Shown here in pieces: positions 1-6,767 of a stretch of DNA of 9,788 bases. A model generated the notes under the pieces. The model was not told where the DNA came from, did no database searches, and saw nothing but the letters and a program-made list of their open reading frames with translations. Both the position numbers and the translations under genes were made by a program. Position 1 is the first letter of the stretch. Each line of letters starts with the position of its first letter. Source of the stretch: Thermodesulfobacteriota bacterium (GTDB taxonomy: Bacteria > Desulfobacterota > Desulfocorpusculales > Desulfocorpusculum); the NCBI GenBank assembly GCA_028275295.1, contig JAPWUY010000034.1, positions 1 to 9,788 on the forward strand, written 5' to 3'.

Positions 1-1
1 T

Positions 2-106
2 GGAACCCCAGAGGATGTCGCATGGGCTGTGGCATTCTTGGCATCTCCCATGGCACGTTACATAACGGGCGAGATCTTCAATGTGAGTGGGGGCCTCTAC
101 ATGTGA
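2..106 (+). CDS. fabG: 3-oxoacyl-[acyl-carrier-protein] reductase, C-terminal end (partial)
   Basis: This is the last 34 residues of a short-chain dehydrogenase whose 5' end lies outside the window. FabG reduces 3-oxoacyl-ACP with NADPH in the cytoplasmic type II fatty acid synthesis cycle. The visible tail begins [15 protein letters not shown], continues [12 protein letters not shown] and ends LYM before the TGA at 104-106. That is the standard FabG C-terminus: the helix following the catalytic core, then the YITG and V-GG segment that closes the substrate pocket. A phenylalanine-asparagine pair replaces the more usual leucine-histidine before VSGG, which is a minor variation. The next gene, acpP, encodes the carrier protein that holds the substrate of FabG, so a fab cluster continues upstream. 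Other short-chain dehydrogenases end similarly, but the adjacent acpP makes FabG the best call. Confidence 0.9.
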   Translation, partial: GTPEDVAWAVAFLASPMARYITGEIFNVSGGLYM

Positions 107-118
107 GCACCGAGAGAT

Positions 119-159
119 GGCCCTTCTCGTGGTTTTTTGGGGGTGAACGAGGAAGGGCC
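119..159 (+). promoter_or_regulatory. Imperfect hairpin between fabG and acpP
   Basis: The left arm GGCCCTTCTCGT (119-130) pairs with ACGAGGAAGGGCC (147-159) through a 12-bp stem with one bulged base. The loop contains a run of six T. Only three T follow the stem, so it is a poor intrinsic terminator. It may instead set the ratio of acpP to fabG transcript by RNA processing or attenuation, which is inference. Confidence 0.4.
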
Positions 160-173
160 TTTGAGAAGGAGAC

Positions 174-193
174 GGATCCCGGCCAAGGGGTCC
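174..193 (+). promoter_or_regulatory. Second small hairpin in the acpP leader
   Basis: GGATCCC (174-180) pairs with GGGGTCC (187-193), including one G-U pair, around a GGCCAA loop. It ends 14 nt before the acpP Shine-Dalgarno sequence. It could act as an mRNA-stabilising or processing stem, but GC-rich DNA often gives such hairpins by chance. Confidence 0.3.
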
Positions 194-207
194 AAGGGAA
201 AAAAGCT

Positions 208-218
208 GAGGAGGTGAT
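208..218 (+). promoter_or_regulatory. Extended Shine-Dalgarno sequence of acpP
   Basis: GAGGAGGTGAT includes AGGAGGTGAT, fully complementary to the usual 16S rRNA 3' end, and stands 5 nt before the ATG. It is the longest anti-SD match in the window, which fits the high abundance expected of acyl carrier protein, and it fixes the acpP start at 224. Confidence 0.75.
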
Positions 219-223
219 GTGGA

Positions 224-466
224 ATGGCAGATATAGAACAGATTACGCGAAGACTGAAAGAAATCATAGCTGAGCAGTTGGGTATAAGCGAGGAGGAGAT
301 AGTGCCCGAAGCCTCCTTCGTGGACGACCTTGGGGCGGACTCTCTGGATCTGGTTGAGCTCATAATGGCCCTAGAGGAAGAGTTCGACATGGAGATCTCG
401 GATGAAGACGCCGAGAAGATCCAGACAGTTCAAGATGCCATCAATTACATAGCCGAAAGGGTCTGA
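224..466 (+). CDS. acpP: Acyl carrier protein
   Basis: This 80-residue acidic protein carries growing acyl chains as thioesters on a 4'-phosphopantetheine arm during fatty acid synthesis in the cytoplasm. The attachment serine is Ser40 in the motif GADSLD, followed by the helix II sequence [20 protein letters not shown] that is characteristic of housekeeping AcpP. The length matches the family norm of about 78-80 residues. The start at ATG 224 is supported by the strong Shine-Dalgarno sequence and by the typical N-terminus [20 protein letters not shown]. It follows fabG by 117 nt, as in many bacterial fab clusters. The usual next gene, fabF, is missing, and a possible terminator lies just downstream. 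Identification is secure. A specialised ACP is possible in principle, but the fabG neighbour and canonical sequence argue for the primary one. Confidence 0.97.
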   Translation: MADIEQITRRLKEIIAEQLGISEEEIVPEASFVDDLGADSLDLVELIMALEEEFDMEISDEDAEKIQTVQDAINYIAERV

Positions 467-480
467 AATGGGCCTCAAGT

Positions 481-501
481 AGGCTCGGCCTTTCTCTTTT
501 T
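481..501 (+). terminator. Possible weak intrinsic terminator after acpP
   Basis: A short stem, AGGC (481-484) and GCCT (488-491) with loop TCG, is followed directly by the T-rich run TTCTCTTTTT (492-501). The 4-bp stem is short for a terminator, but the T tract is the best in the window and lies 14 nt past the acpP stop. It may end the fab transcript before rpiB. Confidence 0.45.
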
Positions 502-539
502 GGCATCTTCCCTGGTTTCGCCTCGAGCCATTCTTCCAC

Positions 540-597
540 GGACCGATGGGTGTGTCCTGGAAGGTCGAAATTCCGGCGCACACCCATCCATAGGTCC
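540..597 (+). repeat. Long composite inverted repeat (structured RNA/DNA hairpin)
   Basis: A perfect 10-bp inverted repeat, GATGGGTGTG (545-554) with CACACCCATC (579-588), is enclosed by an outer 5-bp stem, GGACC (540-544) with GGTCC (593-597), across a CATA bulge. It encloses an inner stem of CC/GG plus GGAA (559-562) with TTCC (571-574) around an 8-nt loop. About 21 base pairs form in 58 nt. No T run follows, so it does not look like a terminator. It sits where fabF is often found and ends 15 nt before rpiB. It could be a small RNA, a processing site or a dispersed palindromic repeat. I do not recognise its class. Confidence 0.6.
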
Positions 598-600
598 TGC

Positions 601-606
601 TAAAAT
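601..606 (+). promoter_or_regulatory. Possible -10 element for rpiB
   Basis: TAAAAT matches the sigma-70 -10 consensus TATAAT at 5 of 6 positions and ends 6 nt before the rpiB ATG. rpiB has no visible Shine-Dalgarno sequence. Together these would fit a leaderless transcript. No good -35 is seen at the right spacing, so confidence is low. Confidence 0.3.
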
Positions 607-612
607 GTAGAT

Positions 613-1089
613 ATGGAGAAAAGAGTCCCCATTGCCATAGGAGCGGATCACGGGGGCTTCGAGCTCAAAGAGGAGATAAAGCCCCTTCTGGAGGAGCTCG
701 GTTTCACGGTCATAGACGTTGGTACAGTGAGCCGGGAGTCAGTCCACTATCCTTCTTTCGCTGCCCGAGTGGCTCGCCTCATATCCTCTGGAGAGGTGCA
801 GAAAGGCATCCTCATATGTGGAACTGGTATAGGGATGTCCATTGTGGCCAATCGTTTCCCAGGGGTGAGGGCGGCCCTCTGCCATGACCTGTACACGGCT
901 ATAATGAGTAGAAGGCACAACGATGCCAACTGTCTCGCACTGGGTGGGAGGATCCTCGGCAAGGAGCTGGCAAAGGAGATAGTGAGGGTGTGGCTCGAGA
1001 CCCCTTTCGATGGGGGAAGGCACCGAGACAGGCTGTGCATGATAGAGGAGTTGGAGAGAGAACTGGGAAGAGCCCACGAGGGGGAGTGA
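613..1089 (+). CDS. rpiB: Ribose-5-phosphate isomerase B
   Basis: A 158-residue cytoplasmic enzyme of the RpiB/LacAB family that interconverts ribose 5-phosphate and ribulose 5-phosphate in the non-oxidative pentose phosphate pathway. The N-terminal strand and phosphate region read [12 protein letters not shown]. The catalytic cysteine is Cys69 in [12 protein letters not shown], and the second active-site motif SRRHNDAN supplies His102 and Asn103. Late arginines in DGGRHRDR (Arg136, Arg140) correspond to the phosphate-binding arginines of the E. coli enzyme. Length is normal for the family. ATG 613 gives the expected start, although no Shine-Dalgarno sequence precedes it. The stop lies 3 nt before the glyA start, so the two genes are probably translationally coupled. 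In relatives rpiB also precedes glyA. Sugar isomerases of the LacAB type are the main alternative but are unlikely here. The product ribulose 5-phosphate is also the substrate of RibBA encoded downstream. Confidence 0.95.
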   Translation: MEKRVPIAIGADHGGFELKEEIKPLLEELGFTVIDVGTVSRESVHYPSFAARVARLISSGEVQKGILICGTGIGMSIVANRFPGVRAALCHDLYTAIMSRRHNDANCLALGGRILGKELAKEIVRVWLETPFDGGRHRDRLCMIEELERELGRAHEGE

Positions 1090-1092
1090 GGA

Positions 1093-2346
1093 GTGTCAAG
1101 GCTTTGGCAGGTGGATCCAGAAGTAGCTCAGGCCCTGAAGGATGAGCTGGAAAGACAGGAGAAGAGGCTTGTGCTCATAGCCTCTGAGAACTATGCCAGC
1201 GAGGCTGTGCTCGAGGCCCAGGGCGGGGTGATGACCAACAAGTATGCCGAAGGATACCCAGGGAGGAGGTATTACGGCGGGTGCGAGCACGTGGACAAGG
1301 TGGAACGACTCGCTGTGATGAGGGCGATGGAGCTCTTCGGGGCTGAACATGCCAATGTTCAACCAGTCACCGGTTCCGCCGCCAACATGGCCGTGTATTT
1401 GGCCACGCTCAAACCAGGTGATAGGATCCTGGGAATGAGGTTGGCCCACGGGGGGCACCTGACCCACGGGGCCCAAGCGAGCTTCTCGGGGAAGCTCTAT
1501 CACGCCGTGTCCTATGGTGTGAGAAGAGACACTCAGATGCTCGATTACGAGGAGATCAGGGAGATAGCCAGGGCAACGAGACCGAGGATGATAGTGGCAG
1601 GGGCCAGCTCCTACAGCAGGATCCTGGATTTCGAGGCCTTCGCCGACATTGCCAGGGAAGTGGGTGCCTATCTCATGGTGGATATGGCCCACATAGCGGG
1701 GCTTGTGGCCTGTGGGCTTCATCCGAATCCAGTGCCCTATGCTGACTTCGTCACAGCCACGACTCACAAGACCCTGAGGGGGCCCAGGGGTGGTTTCATA
1801 CTGTGCAAGGCCAAGTACGCTCAGGCCATAGACGCGGCGGTTTTCCCGGGCATTCAAGGTGGTCCCCTCATGCACGTGATAGCAGCGAAGGCCGTGGCCT
1901 TCAAGGAGGCCATGAGCGAGGACTTTCTCCTCTACCAGAAGCAGGTCCTGGTCAATGCCAAGAGACTGGCCTCGGAGCTCCAGGGGCTAGGCTACGATAT
2001 CGTCTCAGGGGGGACTGACAATCACCTCTTCTGCGTGGACTTGACAAGGAAGGGGATAACTGGTCAGGAAGCCGAGGAGGCCTTGGACAGGGCTGGCATC
2101 ACCGTGAACAAGAATGCCATACCATTCGATCCACTGAGCGTGCAAGTGACAAGCGGCATAAGGATCGGCACCCCAGCCGTGACAACTAGGGGTATGAGGG
2201 AAGAGGAGATGTGCCTCATTGCAAGATGGATCCACGAGGTCTTGAGCGCTCCCAGAGATGAGGAGGTCGCGGCCAGAGTGGGAGACCAAGTGAAGGAGCT
2301 GTGCAGGAGGTTCCCTGTGTATCCCGAGAGAATGGGGACCAAGTAG
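1093..2346 (+). CDS. glyA: Serine hydroxymethyltransferase
   Basis: A 417-residue PLP enzyme that transfers the serine hydroxymethyl group to tetrahydrofolate, giving glycine and methylene-THF for thymidylate, purine and methionine synthesis. Family motifs appear in order: LIASENYAS (28-36), [15 protein letters not shown] (49-63), VDMAHIAG (196-203, with cofactor residues Asp197 and His200), the Schiff-base lysine Lys226 in [12 protein letters not shown], and the substrate carboxylate arginine in SGIRIGTPA. Length agrees with bacterial GlyA at about 415-420 residues. The start is GTG 1093, preceded by a GGGGGAG ribosome-binding sequence that overlaps the rpiB stop, and it gives the expected N-terminus [11 protein letters not shown]. 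It sits 3 nt after rpiB. The methylene-THF it makes supports deoxynucleotide synthesis, matching the dCMP deaminase and nrdR genes that follow. The call is secure. Confidence 0.97.
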   Translation: MSRLWQVDPEVAQALKDELERQEKRLVLIASENYASEAVLEAQGGVMTNKYAEGYPGRRYYGGCEHVDKVERLAVMRAMELFGAEHANVQPVTGSAANMAVYLATLKPGDRILGMRLAHGGHLTHGAQASFSGKLYHAVSYGVRRDTQMLDYEEIREIARATRPRMIVAGASSYSRILDFEAFADIAREVGAYLMVDMAHIAGLVACGLHPNPVPYADFVTATTHKTLRGPRGGFILCKAKYAQAIDAAVFPGIQGGPLMHVIAAKAVAFKEAMSEDFLLYQKQVLVNAKRLASELQGLGYDIVSGGTDNHLFCVDLTRKGITGQEAEEALDRAGITVNKNAIPFDPLSVQVTSGIRIGTPAVTTRGMREEEMCLIARWIHEVLSAPRDEEVAARVGDQVKELCRRFPVYPERMGTK

Positions 2347-2556
2347 GAGTTCCCCCTCGCCACGGCCGGGGTCGGATCCGGCGAAATGAGATGGCAAGTG
2401 GCACGAGAGCGAACCCCTTGGCCCTCAGAGGGCCTTCCATGGGGAAATCACCCTGCCCAGAGGACGACTCGAGCGCTCATGGGCTTTGGGGAAAGGCCCC
2501 AAGGATGGGCGAGCCTCCGAGGGGATCGTGGGCGGGGTTCGAGGGGGAGTGAGGGT
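2347..2556 (+). other. Hairpin-rich 210-nt gap between glyA and the dCMP deaminase gene
   Basis: No convincing gene lies here. The reading frame of the following gene is open back to 2386, but that extension shows no family resemblance. Several hairpins are visible. GGCCCTC and GAGGGCC (2420-2434) form a near-perfect palindrome, flanked by CCCC (2414-2417) and GGGG (2441-2444). An outer GAGCG (2407-2411) can pair with CGCTC (2474-2478). CTTTGGGG (2484-2491) pairs with CCCCAAGG (2497-2504), including one G-U pair. The nested arrangement hints at a folded leader RNA or a decayed gene. It matches no riboswitch class I can recognise. Confidence 0.4.
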
Positions 2557-3012
2557 GTGAGCAGGCTTTCCTGGGACGAATACTTCATGGAGATAACAAA
2601 GCTAGTCTCCTGTAGGTCCACTTGCCTTAGGAGACAGGTAGGGGCCGTGCTGGTCAGGGACAGGCAGATCCTGGCCACGGGGTACAATGGACCCCCTAGG
2701 GGTCTTCCCCATTGCGATGAGGTGGGCTGCCTCAGGGAGTTGAGCGGCATCCCCTCGGGCCAGAGACACGAGCTTTGCAGGGGCCTCCATGCAGAGCAAA
2801 ATGCCATAATACAGGCAGCGGTCCACGGTGTGAGCATAAAAGGGGCGACCCTCTACACCACCACTCACCCCTGTGTCATATGCTCCAAGATGATAATAAA
2901 TGCGGGCATCTGCCGCGTGGTATACTGGGACGGTTACGCGGACGAACTTTCCAAGGAAATGCTCTGCCAGGCGGGAATACCCGTGGAGAGGTTGAACAAG
3001 GAGGCCCCATGA
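2557..3012 (+). CDS. comEB: dCMP deaminase (deoxycytidylate deaminase family)
   Basis: A 151-residue zinc enzyme of the cytidine/deoxycytidylate deaminase fold that converts dCMP to dUMP, the substrate of thymidylate synthase. The catalytic zinc site is complete: HAE with His78 and catalytic Glu80, and PCVICSKM with Cys106 and Cys109. [16 protein letters not shown] (18-33), GYNGPPRG and the insert containing Cys53, His71 and Cys74 are typical of the dCMP subgroup, and the insert residues may bind a second structural zinc as in the phage T4 enzyme. The start chosen is GTG 2557, preceded by GGGGGAG and giving [10 protein letters not shown], the usual family beginning. An in-frame upstream extension is rejected as unconserved. 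Its stop overlaps the nrdR start (ATGA at 3009-3012). A competence role as in Bacillus comEB is not implied. Confidence 0.93.
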   Translation: MSRLSWDEYFMEITKLVSCRSTCLRRQVGAVLVRDRQILATGYNGPPRGLPHCDEVGCLRELSGIPSGQRHELCRGLHAEQNAIIQAAVHGVSIKGATLYTTTHPCVICSKMIINAGICRVVYWDGYADELSKEMLCQAGIPVERLNKEAP

Positions 3013-3494
3013 AATGTCCCTACTGTCGCTCCCTGGAAAATAAGGTCATAGACTCGAGGCTTTCCAAGGAAGGCGACTCCATAAGAAGGAGAAGGGAGTG
3101 CCTGAGCTGCCAGAGGAGATTCACGACCTACGAGAGGGTGGAAGACATCCTGCCCATGGTCATAAAAAGGGATGGCTCGAGGGAACCTTTCGACAGAAAC
3201 AAGATCATGATCGGTCTCAAGAAGGCCTGCGAGAAGAGACCCATCAGCATTGAGGTCTTGGAGGAGGTGACCTCGAGCATAGAGCGCCACTTCCAGGACC
3301 TGGGGGAGAAGGAGATCCCCAGCTCCGCCATAGGGGAGATGGTCATGAAGGCCCTCTATCGGCTCGACGATGTGGCCTATGTCCGCTTCGCCTCTGTTTA
3401 CAGGCAGTTCAAGGACATCACCCAATTCATTGAGGAGGTGAAGGAGCTTCTCGCCAATAGCCAGAGGCGCTCCCAAGAGGGTCCCAAGGAGTGA
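3009..3494 (+). CDS. nrdR: Transcriptional repressor NrdR
   Basis: A 161-residue repressor of ribonucleotide reductase genes that senses dATP/ATP and binds paired NrdR boxes. The N-terminal zinc ribbon is intact, with cysteines 3, 6, 31 and 34 in MKCPYC and CLSC, followed by the basic RRFTTYER segment that contacts DNA. An ATP-cone domain spans roughly residues 49-139, beginning [17 protein letters not shown] and including [12 protein letters not shown]. The start at ATG 3009 overlaps the dCMP deaminase stop by four bases, and AAGGAGG lies 4 nt upstream, so the pair is translationally coupled. Both genes concern deoxynucleotide supply. No ribonucleotide reductase gene or NrdR box was seen here, so its targets lie elsewhere. 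The length and motifs leave little doubt. Confidence 0.97.
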   Translation: MKCPYCRSLENKVIDSRLSKEGDSIRRRRECLSCQRRFTTYERVEDILPMVIKRDGSREPFDRNKIMIGLKKACEKRPISIEVLEEVTSSIERHFQDLGEKEIPSSAIGEMVMKALYRLDDVAYVRFASVYRQFKDITQFIEEVKELLANSQRRSQEGPKE

Positions 3495-3520
3495 ACGGAA
3501 GTGGTCCCTGCTGGTATAAT
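3492..3520 (+). promoter_or_regulatory. Sigma-70 extended -10 promoter for the riboflavin genes
   Basis: TGGTATAAT (3512-3520) is a perfect extended -10 (TGn plus TATAAT). A weak -35, TGAACG (3492-3497, 3 of 6 matches, 17-nt spacer), overlaps the nrdR stop codon. Extended -10 promoters do not need a strong -35. Transcription would start near 3527 and give a leader of about 120 nt before ribE. Confidence 0.7.
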
Positions 3521-3526
3521 ATCTGG

Positions 3527-3645
3527 GACTGGGCCCCGAGGGCCACGGCTCCAAAAGGGGTGCCTGGAGGTCCTCCAAAGGGTTTGTGCCTCGCCTGGGG
3601 CTCGAAAGAAGGAGGATCAGTCCTAGGGAGGGGAGGTCTCAGGAG
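3527..3645 (+). promoter_or_regulatory. Structured 5' leader of ribE
   Basis: The predicted leader contains a GGCCC/GGGCC hairpin (3532-3544, loop CGA) and a TGGAGG/CCTCCA palindrome (3565-3577). I could not find the conserved core of the FMN riboswitch, which often controls rib operons. The ribosome-binding sequence GGGGAGG (3630-3636) lies 9 nt before the GTG start of ribE. Whether the leader is regulatory is unknown. Confidence 0.35.
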
Positions 3646-4299
3646 GTGTTCACTGGCCTCATCCAAGATGTGGGCCTGGTGAGGAAGATCGACAGGGCAG
3701 GAGAGCTCGTCAGGCTCACTATCCAGAGTTCCCTCGTGGAGGAGGGCTTCGAGCTCGGTGAGAGCGTTGCAGTAGATGGTGTTTGCTTGACTGTGGTGTC
3801 CATCGAAGCCAATTGGTTCCAGGTGGAGGTGTCGCCCGAAAGCCTCGAGAGGACCACTCTCGGGGAGATGGAGGCGGGGATGCCCGTGAATCTCGAGAGG
3901 GCTTTGAGGCTCTCGGACAGGTTGGGGGGGCATCTGGTCACGGGACACGTGGATGGGGTGGGCGTCTTGAGGAGGCTTCGCAAGGGCCAGAGACACGTAG
4001 AATTGGAGGTAGCGGTCCCATCGCACCTTGGCCGCTATCTCGTGGAGAAGGGTTCCATAGCGGTAGACGGAATAAGCCTCACCATAAACAAGTGCGGTCA
4101 GGACTGGTTCGGCCTCACCCTGATTCCCCACACCATAGCCAGGACCACGTTGGCAGTGAAAGGGGTTGGGGCTAAAGTTAACATAGAGTGCGACATCCTC
4201 GGAAAATACGTGGAGAGACTCCTCGGGCCCCGCATCTCCAAACCCTCAAACGAGGGCATAACAGAGGAGATGCTGAAGAGACTGGGCTTTGTGAGGTGA
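3646..4299 (+). CDS. ribE: Riboflavin synthase, alpha subunit
   Basis: A 217-residue enzyme that dismutates two molecules of 6,7-dimethyl-8-ribityllumazine to riboflavin, the last step of riboflavin synthesis. The protein has the expected internal duplication of two lumazine-binding barrels. The first runs from [10 protein letters not shown] through [13 protein letters not shown] (38-50). The second contains [11 protein letters not shown] (94-104) and the matching [12 protein letters not shown] (135-146). The C-terminal [13 protein letters not shown] is the trimerisation-helix region. Start GTG 3646 is chosen because it yields the near-universal MFTGLI start; in-frame codons upstream are not family sequence. 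It is the first rib gene after the predicted promoter, and ribD, often found before it in relatives, is absent. RibBA and RibH, which make its substrate, follow directly. Confidence 0.95.
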   Translation: MFTGLIQDVGLVRKIDRAGELVRLTIQSSLVEEGFELGESVAVDGVCLTVVSIEANWFQVEVSPESLERTTLGEMEAGMPVNLERALRLSDRLGGHLVTGHVDGVGVLRRLRKGQRHVELEVAVPSHLGRYLVEKGSIAVDGISLTINKCGQDWFGLTLIPHTIARTTLAVKGVGAKVNIECDILGKYVERLLGPRISKPSNEGITEEMLKRLGFVR

Positions 4300-4355
4300 G
4301 GCTGGTAGAAAGACACGATGAGAAGAAGAGGTCGAGGGATCGGAGGTGAGGAACA

Positions 4356-5561
4356 ATGCCCTTTGCTACAGTAGAGGAGGCCATAAGGGAGATTCGAGAG
4401 GGACGGATGGTGATCCTCGTTGATGATGAGGACCGGGAGAATGAAGGGGACCTCACCATGGCTGCCGAGAAGGTGACCCCGGAGCATATAAACTTCATGG
4501 CCAAGTACGGAAGGGGCCTCATATGCGTCTCCATGACCGAGGAGAGGGCTCAGAAGCTCAATCTTCCTCCCATGGTCCAGGACAATACCAGCCCCTTTCG
4601 AACGGCCTTCACTGTATCCGTGGATGCCAAGAAGGGGATAACAACTGGCATCTCGGCCTATGACAGGGCGGTGACCATTCAGACCCTGGTGGATGACAGG
4701 ACGACCCCCCAAGACCTCGTGAAGCCAGGCCACATATTCCCCCTCATTGCCAAGCCCGGGGGGGTTCTCGCCAGGACTGGCCAGACAGAGGGTTCGGTGG
4801 ATCTAGCGAGACTTGCTGGATTGAAACCCATGGGCGTGATCTGCGAGATAATGAAAGAGGATGGGACCATGGCCAGAAGGCCAGATCTCGAGATCTTTGC
4901 CCAGGAGCATGGCCTCAAGATAGTGACCATTGCCGACCTCATAAGGTACAGGCTCCAGCACGAGAGGCTGGTGAGGAGGGTTGCGGAGACAACTCTCCCC
5001 ACGCATATAGCTGGTGAGTTCAAGGCGATAGCTTACGAGAACGACGTCGATCCCAATGAGCACTTGGCCCTGGTGCTGGGCCAGTGGGATCCCGAGGAGC
5101 CAGTTCTGGTGAGGGTCCATTCCGAGTGCGTCACTGGAGATGTCTTTCACTCCATGAGGTGCGATTGTGGGGAGCAGCTCCATCTGGCCCTAAAGATGAT
5201 CCAGAAAGAGGGCAAGGGAGCCCTCGTATACATGAGACAGGAGGGAAGAGGCATAGGACTTTGCAACAAGCTTCGGGCCTATGTGCTCCAGGACCAAGGG
5301 AAGGATACAGTGGAAGCGAATCTCGAACTGGGTCTTCCCGTTGACCAGAGGGATTACGGAGTGGGAGCCCAGATCCTCATGGACCTGGGCATAAAGAGGA
5401 TGCGTCTGATGACCAACAATCCCACCAAGTACGTGGCACTGGCTGGATACGGGCTGGAGATCGTGGAGAGGGTGCCCTTGGAGGTGAGGCCAAATCAGAA
5501 AAATTTGAGATACCTCATGACAAAGAGAGACAAGATGGGCCACATTCTCCAGCTCAAGTGA
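4356..5561 (+). CDS. ribBA: Bifunctional 3,4-dihydroxy-2-butanone 4-phosphate synthase / GTP cyclohydrolase II
   Basis: A 401-residue fusion covering both entry points of riboflavin synthesis. The N-terminal half (about 1-200) makes dihydroxybutanone phosphate from ribulose 5-phosphate and shows [11 protein letters not shown] (23-33, with Arg27, Glu28 and Asp32) and KPGHIFPL. The C-terminal half (about 205-401) opens GTP and shows [21 protein letters not shown] with zinc cysteines 258, 269 and 271, then RQEGRGIGL (294-302), [10 protein letters not shown] and LMTNNPTKY. One oddity is that the usual GHTEA motif, whose histidine ligates magnesium in characterised RibB, reads GQTEG (142-146) with Gln143. 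I think related RibBA proteins share this change, but could not check. The start at ATG 4356 follows GGAGGTGAGGA. It lies 56 nt after ribE and precedes ribH. The cyclohydrolase half appears fully equipped. Confidence 0.95.
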   Translation: MPFATVEEAIREIREGRMVILVDDEDRENEGDLTMAAEKVTPEHINFMAKYGRGLICVSMTEERAQKLNLPPMVQDNTSPFRTAFTVSVDAKKGITTGISAYDRAVTIQTLVDDRTTPQDLVKPGHIFPLIAKPGGVLARTGQTEGSVDLARLAGLKPMGVICEIMKEDGTMARRPDLEIFAQEHGLKIVTIADLIRYRLQHERLVRRVAETTLPTHIAGEFKAIAYENDVDPNEHLALVLGQWDPEEPVLVRVHSECVTGDVFHSMRCDCGEQLHLALKMIQKEGKGALVYMRQEGRGIGLCNKLRAYVLQDQGKDTVEANLELGLPVDQRDYGVGAQILMDLGIKRMRLMTNNPTKYVALAGYGLEIVERVPLEVRPNQKNLRYLMTKRDKMGHILQLK

Positions 5562-5622
5562 AAGACGCAAAAAAGGAAGCTTGGTGCCCTCGAGCATCAA
5601 GGGTCCCAGGGGAGGTTTCTCG

Positions 5623-6093
5623 ATGCCGAATCTTTACGAGGGAAGCATAAGGGCGGATGGACTTAAGTTCGCCATAGTGGCGAGCCGTTTCAACGAGTTC
5701 ATAACGGCCAGGCTAATAGAGGGCGCTATAGATGCCCTGGTGAGACATGGAGCGAGGGACGAGGACATCCACCTCATAAGGGTCCCAGGGGCTTTCGAGA
5801 TCCCCTCAGTCGCCAGATGGGCGGCCTCGAGCGGAAAATTCCATGCGGTCATATGTCTCGGTGCAGTCATAAGGGGGGCAACGCCCCACTTCGAATACAT
5901 AGCCGCAGAGGTCTCGAAGGGTGTGGCCTTGGTAGCCATGGAATCCCGAGTGCCTGTTGTCTTCGGCGTCCTCACTACAGATACCTTGGAGCAGGCCATC
6001 GAGAGAGCAGGCTCCAAGGCTGGAAACAAGGGATTCGATGCTGCCATGGCGGCCATGGAACTCGTGGATCTGAGGAAAAAGCTCGAGGCATAG
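5623..6093 (+). CDS. ribH: 6,7-dimethyl-8-ribityllumazine synthase
   Basis: A 156-residue enzyme that condenses dihydroxybutanone phosphate (from RibBA) with the ribitylaminouracil intermediate to give lumazine, the substrate of RibE. Family members form pentamers or 60-subunit capsids. Recognisable motifs are [20 protein letters not shown] (16-35), RVPGAFEIP (53-61), [20 protein letters not shown] (78-97) with catalytic His89, [17 protein letters not shown] (114-130) and KAGNKG. Length matches the usual 154-158 residues. Start ATG 5623 is favoured over in-frame TTG 5581 because it gives the standard MPNLYEG beginning and has GGGGAGG 7 nt upstream. It follows ribBA by 61 nt and precedes nusB, a very common bacterial pairing. 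No missing residue was noticed. Confidence 0.96.
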   Translation: MPNLYEGSIRADGLKFAIVASRFNEFITARLIEGAIDALVRHGARDEDIHLIRVPGAFEIPSVARWAASSGKFHAVICLGAVIRGATPHFEYIAAEVSKGVALVAMESRVPVVFGVLTTDTLEQAIERAGSKAGNKGFDAAMAAMELVDLRKKLEA

Positions 6094-6160
6094 GGCAAAA
6101 AGAAGGGATGTCCTCGAGAGGGGTCCAACTGTCAAGTGGCGAGGAGTCTTACGGAATTGT

Positions 6161-6175
6161 CGGGGTGTAGCCCCG
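6161..6175 (+). promoter_or_regulatory. Small hairpin upstream of nusB
   Basis: CGGGG (6161-6165) pairs with CCCCG (6171-6175) around TGTAG, 15 nt before the nusB ATG. The region lacks a good Shine-Dalgarno sequence, so the stem may affect nusB initiation. The rest of the 97-nt gap shows nothing I can name. Confidence 0.3.
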
Positions 6176-6190
6176 GATTTGGACCATGAA

Positions 6191-6697
6191 ATGGGTGCGA
6201 GGAGAAGAGCCAGAGAACTGGCACTCAAGGCCCTGTACAGGGCTGACCTCACAGGGGAAGACATGGTGAAGAGCCTGGATTCCGTGATGGAGCTCCTAAC
6301 AAAAGGGGACCCTGGCGAGGATCTCCCCTCAAGGGGAGCCCAGGAGCCGGTCCCCAGGGAGGTCTGGGAGTTCGCGAGGAGGCTCGTGTGCGGGGTAAAG
6401 GAGAAGCTCCCTCTCCTGGATGAGGTCATAGACGAAAGCGCCGAGCACTGGAAGCTCGAGAGAATGACCATAGTGGACAGGAACATCCTCAGGCTCGGGG
6501 CCTATGAGCTACTTTTCTGTCCCGACATTCCCGAGAGGGTAAGCCTGAATGAGGCGGTGGAGTTGGGAAAGAAGTTCGGAACTGAAGATTCTCCTTCCTT
6601 TGTAAACGGGATTCTGGACCACATTGTCAAAGTTGGCAAGGTCGAGCACTCCAAGGAGATGCCTGGCTCAGAAGGGGTTGCCGGGACGAGGAGTTGA
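6191..6697 (+). CDS. nusB: Transcription antitermination protein NusB
   Basis: A 168-residue all-helical RNA-binding protein that, with NusE (S10), binds boxA and protects rRNA transcription from Rho. The N-terminus GARRRARELALKALYRADL is the arginine-rich RNA-binding start typical of NusB, and the C-terminal half carries RMTIVDRNILRLGAYELLF, VSLNEAVELGKKFGTEDSPSFVNGILDHI, the most conserved segments of the family. It is somewhat longer than E. coli NusB (139 residues) because of an insert near residues 35-60 and a short polar tail. The start is chosen as ATG 6191. An in-frame TTG at 6179 would add four residues, and neither has a strong ribosome-binding site. Its place after ribH is widespread in bacteria, so it is probably cotranscribed with the rib genes. 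Confidence 0.94.
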   Translation: MGARRRARELALKALYRADLTGEDMVKSLDSVMELLTKGDPGEDLPSRGAQEPVPREVWEFARRLVCGVKEKLPLLDEVIDESAEHWKLERMTIVDRNILRLGAYELLFCPDIPERVSLNEAVELGKKFGTEDSPSFVNGILDHIVKVGKVEHSKEMPGSEGVAGTRS

Positions 6698-6739
6698 GTC
6701 CCAGGAGTATTAGGCTCCTAAGGTCCTGGCAAGGGACCT
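6698..6739 (+). promoter_or_regulatory. Two adjacent hairpins with an alternative pairing, nusB-trkA gap
   Basis: AGGAG (6703-6707) pairs with CTCCT (6715-6719), and AGGTCC (6721-6726) pairs with GGACCT (6734-6739). GTCCC (6698-6702) can instead pair with GGGAC (6733-6737), which would break the second stem. Two exclusive folds just before the trkA ribosome-binding site could form an attenuator, but no T run follows. Confidence 0.35.
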
Positions 6740-6767
6740 CCAGCCCAAAAGGATCGGAGGTAAATTC

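Noticed and set aside
1096..1875. 259-codon minus-strand open frame inside glyA
   Set aside because: It is a shadow of glyA. Its peptide shows no recognisable domain, while the plus strand is clearly serine hydroxymethyltransferase.
2530..2550. T-loop-like GGGGTTCGAGG before the dCMP deaminase
   Set aside because: No surrounding cloverleaf stems. It is part of a purine-rich ribosome-binding region.
2386..2556. N-terminal extension of the dCMP deaminase from an in-frame ATG at 2386
   Set aside because: The extra 57 residues resemble no deaminase region. GTG 2557 with its GGGGGAG gives the normal family length and start.
3527..3645. FMN riboswitch before ribE
   Set aside because: The conserved junction sequences of the class were not found, although the gene context would suit one.
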